20,046 nucleotides of DNA from Candidatus Methanoplasma sp. (GTDB lineage: Archaea; Thermoplasmatota; Thermoplasmata; Methanomassiliicoccales; Methanomethylophilaceae), in contig JAIRQG010000021.1 of NCBI GenBank assembly GCA_031256615.1, forward strand, positions 1 through 20,046. Reading direction: 5' to 3'. Both the position numbers and the translations under genes were made by a program. Shown here piece after piece: positions 12,543 to 20,046 of this stretch. The notes below the pieces were generated by a model, which was given only the letters and a program-made list of their open reading frames with translations, was not told the origin of the DNA and ran no database searches. Each line of letters opens with the position of its first letter. Within the stretch, counting starts at the first letter, position 1.

Positions 12543-13481
12543 ATGTTCGACACAGTCAAGGGCACGGCCTCTGAGATAAAGGACATGAAAATAAGAGGGG
12601 CCGGCAGGATCGCCCGCGCCGGAGCATCCGCAATGGGGGAATTCGCCGAAAATTATGGGGGCGGATCCCTGGAAGAGTTCAGGAAGGACCTTGAGACCGC
12701 AAGGAGCATCATGCTGGGATCCAGACCCACCGCGGTCTCGCTGTGGAACGGTGTCCAGGCATGTGTAAAGGATGTATACGGCGCAGCATCTTTGGAAGAG
12801 GCCAAAGAGTCGGTGGCATGCAATGCGAAACTGTTCGTTGAAACGTCGTCAAAGGCTGTGGAGTTCATAGCTAAGATCGGGGCAAAAAGGGTGCGCGACG
12901 GGGATGTCCTGCTCACACACTGCAACAGCAGCGCCGCCCTGGGCATCATAAAGAAGGCCCATGCGCAAGGCAAAGATATCAAAGTATACGCAACAGAATC
13001 CCGCCCGTGGAGGCAGGGACTGCTGACAGTAAAAGAACTCTCCGAGGCAGGCGTAGATGTCACTCTGATAATAGACAGCGCCGTGCGTTCCGTCATGAGC
13101 AGGACAAACGGGGTATTCGTAGGAGCCGATACCGTGACGTCGAACGGAGAACTGATCAACAAGATAGGAACATCCCAGCTGGCACTGGCCGCGAACGAGG
13201 CGGGGGTGCCGTTCAATGTCTGCACAGAGACATACAAATTCTCCCCGATGACCATGTTCGGGGACATAGTCACTATCGAAGAAAGGGACTGCGGGGAAGT
13301 GGCGGAAGCGGGAACGATCCCGAAAGGCGTAAAGGTATACAACCCGGTCTTCGACATCACGCCCGCAAAGTATATTGGCGCGATAATAACGGAGCAGGGG
13401 ATAATATCGCCCGGCTCCGTCTATGATGTGATGGTAAGGCAGCTCGGAAACGATATATGGAAAACGAGGGACAATCTATGA
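12543..13481 (+). CDS. Ribose-1,5-bisphosphate isomerase (e2b2-type)
   Basis: 312 residues, the usual family length. The enzyme converts ribose-1,5-bisphosphate to ribulose-1,5-bisphosphate, the RuBisCO substrate. It belongs to the eIF2B-alpha/MtnA-like fold: RGAGRIARAGASA at the N terminus, LTHCNSSAALG with C127, and GVFVGADTVTSNG with D196. These two match the catalytic Cys133 and Asp202 of the Thermococcus enzyme with a constant offset of six. I start at ATG 12543; a GTG at 12537 would add two residues. Its stop overlaps the ATG of the RuBisCO gene. Gene order with RuBisCO and AMP phosphorylase makes the assignment firm. Confidence 0.93.
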   Translation: MFDTVKGTASEIKDMKIRGAGRIARAGASAMGEFAENYGGGSLEEFRKDLETARSIMLGSRPTAVSLWNGVQACVKDVYGAASLEEAKESVACNAKLFVETSSKAVEFIAKIGAKRVRDGDVLLTHCNSSAALGIIKKAHAQGKDIKVYATESRPWRQGLLTVKELSEAGVDVTLIIDSAVRSVMSRTNGVFVGADTVTSNGELINKIGTSQLALAANEAGVPFNVCTETYKFSPMTMFGDIVTIEERDCGEVAEAGTIPKGVKVYNPVFDITPAKYIGAIITEQGIISPGSVYDVMVRQLGNDIWKTRDNL

Positions 13482-14716
13482 AAACATATTCTTATATGCA
13501 TATCGGAGAAAAGATCGACCGCGATGCGCATGTCATATGCAGATACCGTGTCACCACGGATCTGCCGATGGAGAAAGCGGCAGAGGCTCTTGCTGCAGAA
13601 CAGTCGACGGGAACCTGGACGGGAATATCGACGCTGGACGAGGTTGTATTCAGGAATTACGGGGGGAAGGTCACCGAGATAAAAGGCGACGAAGTGACGA
13701 TAGCGTTCCCGGAGGAGGATTTCAGCATAGAGAACGGCGGCATCCCGCAGATACTGAGCATCATAGCGGGAAACCTCTTCGGCCTCGATGCTCTGCACAA
13801 AGTAAGGCTGGAAGATGTGGAATTCCCCTCGGGCATACTGAAGAAATACAAAGGGCCGAAGTTCGGAGCCGACGGCCTGAGGAAGATACTGGACCGCCCG
13901 GAGAAACCGCTGGTGGGAACGATCGTCAAACCAAAGATAGGTCTGTCTCCGAAAGATACGGCAAAATACGTTTATGAAGCGGGATCCGGAGGGCTGACCA
14001 ACAGCAAGGACGATGAGACCCTGGTTGACCAGAGGTTCTGTCCGATAGAGGCCAGAACAAAAGCGATAGCCGAATCGCTGGATAAGCTGAAGGAGGAAGG
14101 CCACAGAATGGTCCACGCCATCAACGTCAGCACCAACGGCGACAGGATAATCGAACTGGCGGAAGACGCACAGTCATGGGGGGCAAGCCAGATCATGGTG
14201 GATGTGATCACATGCGGATTCGCAGCAGTCCAGGTCTTGGCAGAGGATCCGAAAATAAAGGTTCCTGTACACGTCCACCGCACAATGCACGGAGCGTTCA
14301 CCAAAGACCCGCTGCACGGCATCGCCATGCTCCCGATAACAAAACTGGTAAGGATGTGCGGAGGCGATGCTTTGCATGTGGGAACCCTCGGAGTAGGGAA
14401 GATGACCGGCACGGTGGAAGGCGATCATGACAGCCTTGAGGAATGCCTGAGAAAGGATGCAAGGTTCAAGAACATGATGCCCGTCTGCTCAGGAGGGGTC
14501 TATCCCGGAATGATCGCTACGATGTTAAAAGCGTCGGGGACCAATGTGCAGATACAGGCAGGCGGAGGGGTGGCAGGGCACCCCGGCGGAGTAAGAAAAG
14601 GCGCCATGGGCATGTGCCAGGCAATAGATGCGGCGTTCAAAGGCATAGATGCGCCGGAATACGCCAAAGATCATCCGGAGCTGAAAACGGCTCTTGACAA
14701 ATGGGGAATGAAATGA
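13478..14716 (+). CDS. rbcL: Form III RuBisCO large subunit
   Basis: 412 residues. The enzyme carboxylates ribulose-1,5-bisphosphate to two 3-phosphoglycerates. Catalytic residues are present: K151 and K153 in GTIVKPK, the carbamylated K177 with D179/E180 (SKDDE), H267-R268 (HVHRTMH), H300, loop-6 K308 (GVGKM), S338 (CSGG) and the phosphate-binding AGGG at 361-364. This separates it from RuBisCO-like form IV. The signature usually written GxDFxKxDE reads GLTNSKDDE here. I start at ATG 13478, which overlaps the isomerase stop as ATGA, behind GAGGG; an in-frame ATG at 13457 is less likely. Length and neighbours place it in the archaeal form III group of the AMP pathway. Confidence 0.93.
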   Translation: MKTYSYMHIGEKIDRDAHVICRYRVTTDLPMEKAAEALAAEQSTGTWTGISTLDEVVFRNYGGKVTEIKGDEVTIAFPEEDFSIENGGIPQILSIIAGNLFGLDALHKVRLEDVEFPSGILKKYKGPKFGADGLRKILDRPEKPLVGTIVKPKIGLSPKDTAKYVYEAGSGGLTNSKDDETLVDQRFCPIEARTKAIAESLDKLKEEGHRMVHAINVSTNGDRIIELAEDAQSWGASQIMVDVITCGFAAVQVLAEDPKIKVPVHVHRTMHGAFTKDPLHGIAMLPITKLVRMCGGDALHVGTLGVGKMTGTVEGDHDSLEECLRKDARFKNMMPVCSGGVYPGMIATMLKASGTNVQIQAGGGVAGHPGGVRKGAMGMCQAIDAAFKGIDAPEYAKDHPELKTALDKWGMK

Positions 14717-16218
14717 TCATCAAAGTAAAATTCTTGGACATAAGCACGGAAGCCACGGTCCTGATAAGCGCAGAGGATGCTGTGAAGATAGGCGGAAAGG
14801 ACAATGACAGAGTAAGGATAGAGGGAAAGAGATCGGCCATAGCGCTCCTCAACGTCTCCGATTTTGCGAATAAAGGAGAAGCAGTGTTGTCCTGCTGCCT
14901 GAAAGACAAGGTCAGCGCATCCGATGGGGATGAGCTGAACATCGTCTATACCAGCAGCCCGGAGTCGGTAAGAAGCATCAGAAGGAAGATGGATAAAGAG
15001 AAGCTCTCAAAAGAAGAGATCCACGCAATAGTGACGGACATCCTTGAGAACAGACTCTCAAAAATAGAGATATCCGCCTGGCTGACATCGCTCTATATCA
15101 ACGGAATGGACATCGAAGAGATAGCGGACTTCACCGAAGCAATGGTGGACACCGGCGACAGGGTGGAGTTCGACCGCGCTCCCGTTTATGATTTCCACAG
15201 CATGGGAGGGGTCCCCGGCAACAAGATAACGCCGATCGTGGTGTCAATAGTCGCTGCGGCGGGGCTTATGCTCCCGAAGACATCCTCAAGAGCGATCAGC
15301 AGCGCCTGCGGAACATCGGACTTTGTGGAGACGTTCTGCGATGTGGAGATGGATGCCCTGACCCTGAAAAGGATATCGGAAGAGACCGGAGGCGTATTGG
15401 CATGGGGAGGCGCGATGAACCTGGCGCCCGTGGATGACCTGGTGATAAAAGTGGAACATCCTCTGGGGATCAATCCGCGCGCACAGATGCTGGCATCCAT
15501 CCTGAGCAAAAAATTAGCGATCGGGGCGACGCATCTTGTGATCGACATACCTACCGGCACAGGCACGAAGGTCCCTACGATAGAGGTGGCAAGAGCATAT
15601 GCCAGGGATTTTATGGATCTGGGGGACAAACTGAACATCCATATCGAATGCGCCATAACATATGCGGACCAGCCGGTCGGGAACGCGATCGGCCCCAAGC
15701 TCGAGGCAAGGGAGTGCATACGCATACTTGAGGGAGAGAAACACCCTTCCAGCGTGATCGAGAAGGCCTGCGACCTTGCGGGGATAATCCTCGAGATGGG
15801 CGGCTTCCCCAACGGGAACGAAAAGGCAAAGGAGATATTGGACTCCGGCGCCGCGATGGAAAAGTTCAGAGAGATAGTCGCCGCGCAGAAGGGCAACTAT
15901 GACATCAGTTCCAAAGACCTTGTTCCGGGGGAGTTTGTGGCAGACGTTGTATCCGCCAAATCGGGGTATGTGCACACCATCTCCAATAAAGACCTGGTGT
16001 CGATCGCGGTCGCCGCCGGATCCCCCTCAGACAAGGGAGCGGGGATACTGCTGATGAAGAAGAAAGGCCAGAGAGTGGAGAAAGGGGACACGATGTTCCA
16101 GATATACGGCGACAGCAAGGCAAAAGTGGACAGGGCAAAAGAACTCGCCGCAAAGTACAAGCCCTTCGACATCGAGGGAATGCTCCTGAAGAGGATAACG
16201 GCCCCCAGGACCAGGTAA
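14713..16218 (+). CDS. AMP phosphorylase (archaeal DeoA-like)
   Basis: 501 residues. It phosphorolyses AMP (also CMP and UMP in studied archaea) to the base and ribose-1,5-bisphosphate, the entry step of the pathway. The archaeal-specific N-terminal domain (~1-85) starts with MIIKVKFLDI. The thymidine-phosphorylase-like catalytic domain includes HSMGGVPGNK (~162-171), KTSSRAISSACGTSD (~189-203), the glycine-rich IPTGTGTKVP loop and a GNAIGPKLEARE motif. The ATG at 14713 overlaps the RuBisCO stop as ATGA; an in-frame ATG at 14701 is less likely because family members begin at this strand. The gene ends one base before the deacetylase ATG. Confidence 0.93.
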   Translation: MIIKVKFLDISTEATVLISAEDAVKIGGKDNDRVRIEGKRSAIALLNVSDFANKGEAVLSCCLKDKVSASDGDELNIVYTSSPESVRSIRRKMDKEKLSKEEIHAIVTDILENRLSKIEISAWLTSLYINGMDIEEIADFTEAMVDTGDRVEFDRAPVYDFHSMGGVPGNKITPIVVSIVAAAGLMLPKTSSRAISSACGTSDFVETFCDVEMDALTLKRISEETGGVLAWGGAMNLAPVDDLVIKVEHPLGINPRAQMLASILSKKLAIGATHLVIDIPTGTGTKVPTIEVARAYARDFMDLGDKLNIHIECAITYADQPVGNAIGPKLEARECIRILEGEKHPSSVIEKACDLAGIILEMGGFPNGNEKAKEILDSGAAMEKFREIVAAQKGNYDISSKDLVPGEFVADVVSAKSGYVHTISNKDLVSIAVAAGSPSDKGAGILLMKKKGQRVEKGDTMFQIYGDSKAKVDRAKELAAKYKPFDIEGMLLKRITAPRTR

Positions 16219-16219
16219 G

Positions 16220-17026
16220 ATGCGGGCACTGTGCGTCACGGTCGATCTGGATAGGGATGTTAACATCATGGTACCCGGCAGCGTTGCTGCAGGCTCCATC
16301 GACAGAGGGAACGGTACGGATCCGAGGTTCTCTTCTTCGGAGAAAGGCCTCTTGCTTTTAGTTGATCTTTTCGATGAGATCGCCGTAAAAGCAACCTTTT
16401 TCGCAGAAGCCGCAACGCTCAGAAGAATAGACGCAGGCATGCTTTCGGGGTATGAGGTAGGCGTACACGGCGCAGACCACGAAGACATCACGGCAATAGA
16501 AGGAGCCGATAATAAAAGGGCGATCCTGGAGAGAGCGGTTGATACGGTGAAGGATGCCGTAGGCAAAGCCCCGGAATGTTTCAGAGCGCCGTACATGAAA
16601 ACTGACGAAGAAACGCTGGATATCCTCCCGGAACTCGGGATCAGGATCGATTCTTCCCGCTATGTCGGGATGTCCCGCTCCCTCATGCCCGAGAGACTGA
16701 GCAACGGAGTGTGGGAGATACCGGTGCCGGAGAGCAGGGACGCAGGCGGAAAGAAGATATCCGCTTTCCTCTGGCCGATGCATGAGTCAAAGAGAAGGCC
16801 GGAGGATTATCTTGAGATGGCGTCGGCGATGGATGAAGGCGCTTTTGTTCTGGCGACGCACACGTGGCATATCGTCGAATCAAGAGAAAGGGGGCTGATG
16901 TCTCCCGGCGAGATCGAGAGCAACATCTTCAACGTAAGAAAAGTGCTGGAAGGCATTATGGACATGGGAATGACGGCTCTGACGCTGACGGATGTAAGGA
17001 AAGCAGCGGAGACGCAGTCTCGCTAA
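16220..17026 (+). CDS. NodB-type polysaccharide deacetylase-like protein
   Basis: 268 residues of the carbohydrate-esterase-4 fold. Motif 1 is TVDLD (D9, D11). Motif 2 is GVHGADH with metal ligands H83 and H87. Motif 3 is FRAPYMKTDEETL, and a late ATHTWHI supplies the last histidine. No signal peptide or membrane anchor is seen, so it acts in the cytoplasm; that is unusual for wall-polysaccharide deacetylases and suggests a small-molecule or sugar-nucleotide substrate. It starts one base after AMP phosphorylase and must be co-transcribed with the pathway, though no pathway step is known for it. A TATA-bearing gap separates it from folD. Confidence 0.83.
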   Translation: MRALCVTVDLDRDVNIMVPGSVAAGSIDRGNGTDPRFSSSEKGLLLLVDLFDEIAVKATFFAEAATLRRIDAGMLSGYEVGVHGADHEDITAIEGADNKRAILERAVDTVKDAVGKAPECFRAPYMKTDEETLDILPELGIRIDSSRYVGMSRSLMPERLSNGVWEIPVPESRDAGGKKISAFLWPMHESKRRPEDYLEMASAMDEGAFVLATHTWHIVESRERGLMSPGEIESNIFNVRKVLEGIMDMGMTALTLTDVRKAAETQSR

Positions 17027-17038
17027 AATAATATAATA
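17027..17038 (+). promoter_or_regulatory. TATA-like box upstream of folD
   Basis: AATAATATAATA follows directly on the TAA of the deacetylase gene and lies ~30 nt before the TTG start of folD. It is the only AT-rich gap in this gene run, so a second transcription unit probably begins here. Confidence 0.5.
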
Positions 17039-17066
17039 GAGTGACCTTCAAAAGGATGGTGAGGTT

Positions 17067-17942
17067 TTGCCCGAACTGATAATGGGGAAGGTAGTGTCAG
17101 AAAGCATATATGCAGAGCTCAGGGAAAGAATAGAGGCTCTGAAGGCCAAAGGCACGATTCCCGGATTGGCGGTGGTGCTCGTCGGTAATGATCCTGCGTC
17201 CGAGGTCTATGTGAGGATGAAAGGCAAGAAATGCGAAGAGCTCGGCATGCATTCCGTTACGATAGCAATGCCTGAGAACACCACGGAGAAAGAACTTCTG
17301 AAAAAGGTAGATGAGCTGAACAATGACAGGGCAATACACGGTCTCCTGGTCCAGCTGCCGCTTCCGTCCCATATCGACGAGAAGAAAGTGATATATTCGA
17401 TAGACCCCAAAAAGGATGTGGACTGTTTCCATCCGGTGAATGTCGGGAAGATGCTCATCGGGGAACCGGATTTCCTTCCGGCCACTCCCGCCGGGGTCCA
17501 GCAGATGCTGGTAAGATCCGGGATAGAGACAAAGGGAAAACATGTGGTCGTGGTCGGAAGGAGCAATATAGTCGGCAAGCCGATGGCAGCGATGATGATG
17601 CAGAAGGGGGGCGGAGCCGACTCAACGGTAACAGTGGTGCATTCAAGGACCAAAGACCTCCCGTCAGTAACCAGGACCGCCGATATACTGATAGTGGCGA
17701 TGGGCAAACCGAACTTCGTGACCGCTGATATGGTGAAGGAAGGAGCGGTCGTGATCGATGTAGGCACCAACAGGATCGACGACCCAAGCTCGCCGAAGGG
17801 ATCCAAACTGGTGGGGGATGTGGATTTCGACGGTGTAAAGGATAAAGTATCCGCAATATCGCCGGTGCCGGGAGGCGTCGGCCCGATGACGATATGCATG
17901 CTAATGGCCAACACAGTGTCTGCCGCCGAGAATGCTGTTTAA
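17067..17942 (+). CDS. folD: Bifunctional methylene-H4folate dehydrogenase/cyclohydrolase
   Basis: 291 residues, standard length. It interconverts 5,10-methylene- and 10-formyl-tetrahydrofolate using NADP. Catalytic Y48 and K52 lie in SEVYVRMKGKKCEELGM; also present are Q96 (VQLPLP), D117/D119 (KKDVDCFHP), the NADP-binding VVVGRSNIVGKP (~161-172) and the C-terminal PGGVGPMTICMLM. A GGTGAGG ribosome-binding site fixes the TTG start at 17067; ATG 17082 is a shorter alternative. Presence of folD means this methanogen has a tetrahydrofolate pool in addition to or in place of methanopterin C1 chemistry, as known in Methanomassiliicoccales-like lineages. Thirteen bases separate it from kptA. Confidence 0.95.
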   Translation: MPELIMGKVVSESIYAELRERIEALKAKGTIPGLAVVLVGNDPASEVYVRMKGKKCEELGMHSVTIAMPENTTEKELLKKVDELNNDRAIHGLLVQLPLPSHIDEKKVIYSIDPKKDVDCFHPVNVGKMLIGEPDFLPATPAGVQQMLVRSGIETKGKHVVVVGRSNIVGKPMAAMMMQKGGGADSTVTVVHSRTKDLPSVTRTADILIVAMGKPNFVTADMVKEGAVVIDVGTNRIDDPSSPKGSKLVGDVDFDGVKDKVSAISPVPGGVGPMTICMLMANTVSAAENAV

Positions 17943-17954
17943 AGATGTGATCAA

Positions 17955-18644
17955 ATGATGAGGGAATGTGAGGATCACGGCTACTTCCGTGATGAGTTTT
18001 GTCCGGTATGCGGGGAGGAAGGAAAGTTCCTTATGAGCGACTTCGAAGTGGAGAAGCTCGGCAGGACGATGGCAGGTATACTCAGGCATGGAAAGTATGA
18101 TCTGGACATGGATGAGCAGGGATTCATTGATATGAGGGACATCGTCTCCGTCATGAAAGCCAAATATCCAAGGATGAAATGGATCAGAACCCATCATATC
18201 GAGGCAATGGTCGAGACCGACCCCAAAGGGAGATATCAGATATCCGGGGGCGACGTGAGGGCAACGTACGGTCACACCATCGAAGAACTGAACCTCAGGC
18301 ACCCCGTCGACGACATACCCGAAACGCTTTATTATCCCACAACGGAAGAAAAGTGTGAAGAGATACTCAACGAAGGGCTTTTCCCGACAGATAGGGCGAT
18401 GGTCCACCTTTCCCGCACATACAAGGATGCAATGAAGGCAGGGTCGGTAAGGGAGGACGGAGATCCGATAATCCTTGCGATCGACACCGCAGGGTGCATA
18501 GATGCGGGGATAGAGATAGGGAGGGCCGCAAAGACAGTGTTCCTTTGCGATCAGGTCCCGTCAGAATTCATATATGTTGCTGATGAAGAAGAAGACGAGG
18601 ATTCCTACGATGAAGAGAGCACAGAAGAAGACGAGGACTTATAA
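17955..18644 (+). CDS. kptA: RNA 2'-phosphotransferase KptA/Tpt1
   Basis: 229 residues. It removes the 2'-phosphate from RNA, transferring it to NAD and releasing nicotinamide and ADP-ribose cyclic phosphate. An N-terminal zinc knuckle (C5, H8, C16, C19) is followed by LRHG (R44, H45), VRATYGH (R102, H107) and VHLSRTYKDA near 150-158, which supply the conserved Arg-His-Arg-Arg set. The usual HGT motif after the central strand reads YPT here (LYYPTTEEK). A strongly acidic tail covers ~210-229. It starts at a doubled ATG, and its TAA shares one base with the ATG of mmp11. Confidence 0.9.
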   Translation: MMRECEDHGYFRDEFCPVCGEEGKFLMSDFEVEKLGRTMAGILRHGKYDLDMDEQGFIDMRDIVSVMKAKYPRMKWIRTHHIEAMVETDPKGRYQISGGDVRATYGHTIEELNLRHPVDDIPETLYYPTTEEKCEEILNEGLFPTDRAMVHLSRTYKDAMKAGSVREDGDPIILAIDTAGCIDAGIEIGRAAKTVFLCDQVPSEFIYVADEEEDEDSYDEESTEEDEDL

Positions 18645-19594
18645 TGGTGCAGATACTCCGACCGGAAGAGGTCAAGCAAAAGTACGGCCCGCTGTTCTGT
18701 AAGGGGTTCCTTACCATGGTGGATGAGAAGAAGGGCGTTGCGCAGATAGTTGAAAAATGCATATCGAAGGGCCCCGGGGAATGGGATGTCGTGAACCGCA
18801 AAAGGTCCGGCGGAGTGATCAAAGATATAAGGATGGACGGCCAGACCCTGATAATGGACGCCGTGATAGGAGAAAAAGAACTGCATTTCGGCCCCGTGTC
18901 GGAACATGTCGGAGGCCAGGGTCTTGCCGCTCTCAAGGTTGAAGGGGACAGGGTCAGGACCACCTGGTACGGAATAGCGGGTGCGACGGTAGGTATAGGG
19001 GCATGCATTCCGCAGTGCCCGGATGTGATACAGACGGAATATCCCGACGATTTCAAGATAGGCGGGGCCCACGTGGCGCATGTCGATATCATCACGCCGA
19101 AAATGGTCAGAGTCATAATTGGAGTGGATGACACCGACACCAAAGAGAAAGGCGCATCATGGGTCACCACTCTGAAGATGGGAAGCAAGTGCCCGATCGG
19201 CAGCTTCATCGAACACAAGATAATACAATTAAACCCCAAGGTCCTAAACAAAACGACCAACTGCTGCGCGACCGCAGTGTCTTTTGCCGTAAAAGAAGAG
19301 GAGATACCTGCGCTTGTAGAATATTGCAGGGATTTCGTAAAGACGGAATCGTACTCAAAGGATTCCGTGATGACCGTGTACAAAGGCCTCAGCATACCTA
19401 AAGCGCTAAAGGAATACGGACTGAAGGCCAAGACCGAGATACTTGAGGAAGAAGAAGCGATAAAAGCCGCAGAGAAATGCGGGATACAGGTCATAAGCAT
19501 AACTGGAATGGGGGGTGTTATCGGCGCCGTCGCTGCCATAGGATGTTTTGACATGGGCGGTGAGGCTGCTGGGATACCGGAGGATTTTAGGTGA
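18644..19594 (+). CDS. mmp11: Methanogenesis marker protein 11
   Basis: 316 residues. This family is almost confined to methanogens and has no proven reaction. The N-terminal half (~1-140) contains CIPQCPDV. A second domain starts with VIIGVDDTDTKEKGA, D162-D163-T-D165, a motif shared with the TiaS/DUF1743 nucleotide-binding family. NCCATAVSF and a glycine-rich TGMGGVIGAVAAIG follow. It is the strongest single pointer to a methanogen host. It overlaps kptA by one base and is followed four bases after its stop by the prenyltransferase gene. Confidence 0.9.
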   Translation: MVQILRPEEVKQKYGPLFCKGFLTMVDEKKGVAQIVEKCISKGPGEWDVVNRKRSGGVIKDIRMDGQTLIMDAVIGEKELHFGPVSEHVGGQGLAALKVEGDRVRTTWYGIAGATVGIGACIPQCPDVIQTEYPDDFKIGGAHVAHVDIITPKMVRVIIGVDDTDTKEKGASWVTTLKMGSKCPIGSFIEHKIIQLNPKVLNKTTNCCATAVSFAVKEEEIPALVEYCRDFVKTESYSKDSVMTVYKGLSIPKALKEYGLKAKTEILEEEEAIKAAEKCGIQVISITGMGGVIGAVAAIGCFDMGGEAAGIPEDFR

Positions 19595-19598
19595 TCGG

Positions 19599-20046
19599 AT
19601 GAGGCTGTCGGGGATGCTCTCGAAGACAGCCTATTCCAGATACAAGAGAGAACTGACCCTTGAGATAAAGGAAGGGCCGATCCCAAAGCACATTGCCATG
19701 ATAATGGACGGCAACAGGAGATATGCGGCAGAATACCTGGACGGCGACGGGAACGAAGGCCACCGCAAAGGCGAAGAGAAGATAGAGGAGATGCTGGAGT
19801 GGTGCCTGGACCTTGGCATCAGATATGTGACGGTATATGCGCTGTCCACAGAGAACTTCAAAAGGGGCAAGGATGAGCTGGATTTCATAATGAAACTGTC
19901 GGAGTCGGCGCTGCACAGGATGGCCGACAGCAAGAAGATACATGAGAAGAAAGTGAAGATCACTGTCTTCGGAGATCGTTCGACCCTGCCGGAAAGCGTC
20001 AGGGAGGCCATACAGTACGCGGAGGAAAAGACAGCGGACTATTCGG
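19599..20046 (+). CDS. uppS: cis-Prenyltransferase (UppS/DHDDS family), 3' end outside window
   Basis: 149 codons are visible. IAMIMDGNRRYA at ~32-43 holds the catalytic D37 and the diphosphate-binding GNRR. HRKG (55-58) and VYALSTENFKR (79-89) are the second and third family motifs. The enzyme adds cis isoprene units to make the long polyprenyl carrier (dolichol-type in archaea) used in glycan assembly. The ATG at 19599 is preceded by GGTGATC; no other start fits. Two further conserved motifs would lie past base 20046. Confidence 0.93.
   Translation, partial: MRLSGMLSKTAYSRYKRELTLEIKEGPIPKHIAMIMDGNRRYAAEYLDGDGNEGHRKGEEKIEEMLEWCLDLGIRYVTVYALSTENFKRGKDELDFIMKLSESALHRMADSKKIHEKKVKITVFGDRSTLPESVREAIQYAEEKTADYS

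Noticed and set aside
12653..13360. 235-codon frame antisense to the R15P isomerase gene (and a similar one at 15186-15896)
   Set aside because: Ser/Thr/Pro-rich composition typical of shadow frames, and the sense genes have full catalytic motifs.
18568..19686. 372-codon frame antisense to mmp11
   Set aside because: Long antisense frames are common opposite high-GC, codon-biased genes. The sense strand encodes a recognised family with tight operon spacing; the antisense product has no recognisable motif.

Overview
The window looks like a piece of a methanogenic archaeal chromosome, most likely euryarchaeal and plausibly Thermoplasmata/Methanomassiliicoccales. The evidence is a methanogenesis marker 11 protein, an archaeal Gins51, a form III RuBisCO with AMP phosphorylase and ribose-1,5-bisphosphate isomerase, KptA with an N-terminal zinc knuckle, archaeal TATA boxes 25-35 nt before start codons, and a tRNA-Lys without an encoded CCA. 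The lineage below 'methanogen' is inference. No tools were used, so every family call is from motif recognition.

Bases 1-4850 are an integrated mobile element. It carries a divergently transcribed ribbon-helix-helix (RHH) regulator, two further small RHH proteins, a small unknown protein, a four-CxxC zinc protein, a P-loop replication helicase/primase-type ATPase and a tyrosine recombinase that ends 102 bp from the 3' end of tRNA-Lys(CTT). Two unusual DNA structures stand out. First, about 150 bp around the 3' end of the helicase gene (a 41-bp core followed by GTGAATAAG nonamers) recurs in inverted orientation at the left edge, like a duplicated origin or iteron site. Second, three palindromes of the type TGCTA-n-TAGCA fill the divergent RHH promoter.

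Bases 5025-7112 are core genes: a two-CBS-domain protein and a WalJ/YycJ-like metallo-hydrolase in one operon, converging on gins51. Bases 7113-9290 form a small accessory island of lower GC. It holds a HEPN/MNT toxin-antitoxin pair whose HepT toxin is broken by two compensating frameshifts, and a roughly 495-bp tandem duplication carrying a two-TM zinc-ribbon protein plus the beginning of an alpha/beta hydrolase gene. The two copies have decayed in complementary ways. Between them sits a DUF2185-like gene, and a roughly 28-bp promoter-like repeat occurs at both edges of that cassette and again in front of gins51.

Bases 9292-12332 hold the hydrolase, a DUF167 protein, a small TOPRIM protein and an AAA/DUF4143 ATPase behind a palindromic operator-like site. 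Bases 12543-17026 are a tight operon for the archaeal AMP/pentose-bisphosphate pathway: R15P isomerase, RuBisCO and AMP phosphorylase linked by ATGA overlaps, then a NodB-type deacetylase one base later. Together the first three would turn nucleoside monophosphates plus phosphate into ribose-1,5-bisphosphate, ribulose-1,5-bisphosphate and then two 3-phosphoglycerates using CO2. A second transcription unit with its own TATA box follows: folD, kptA, mmp11 and a cis-prenyltransferase cut by the window end.
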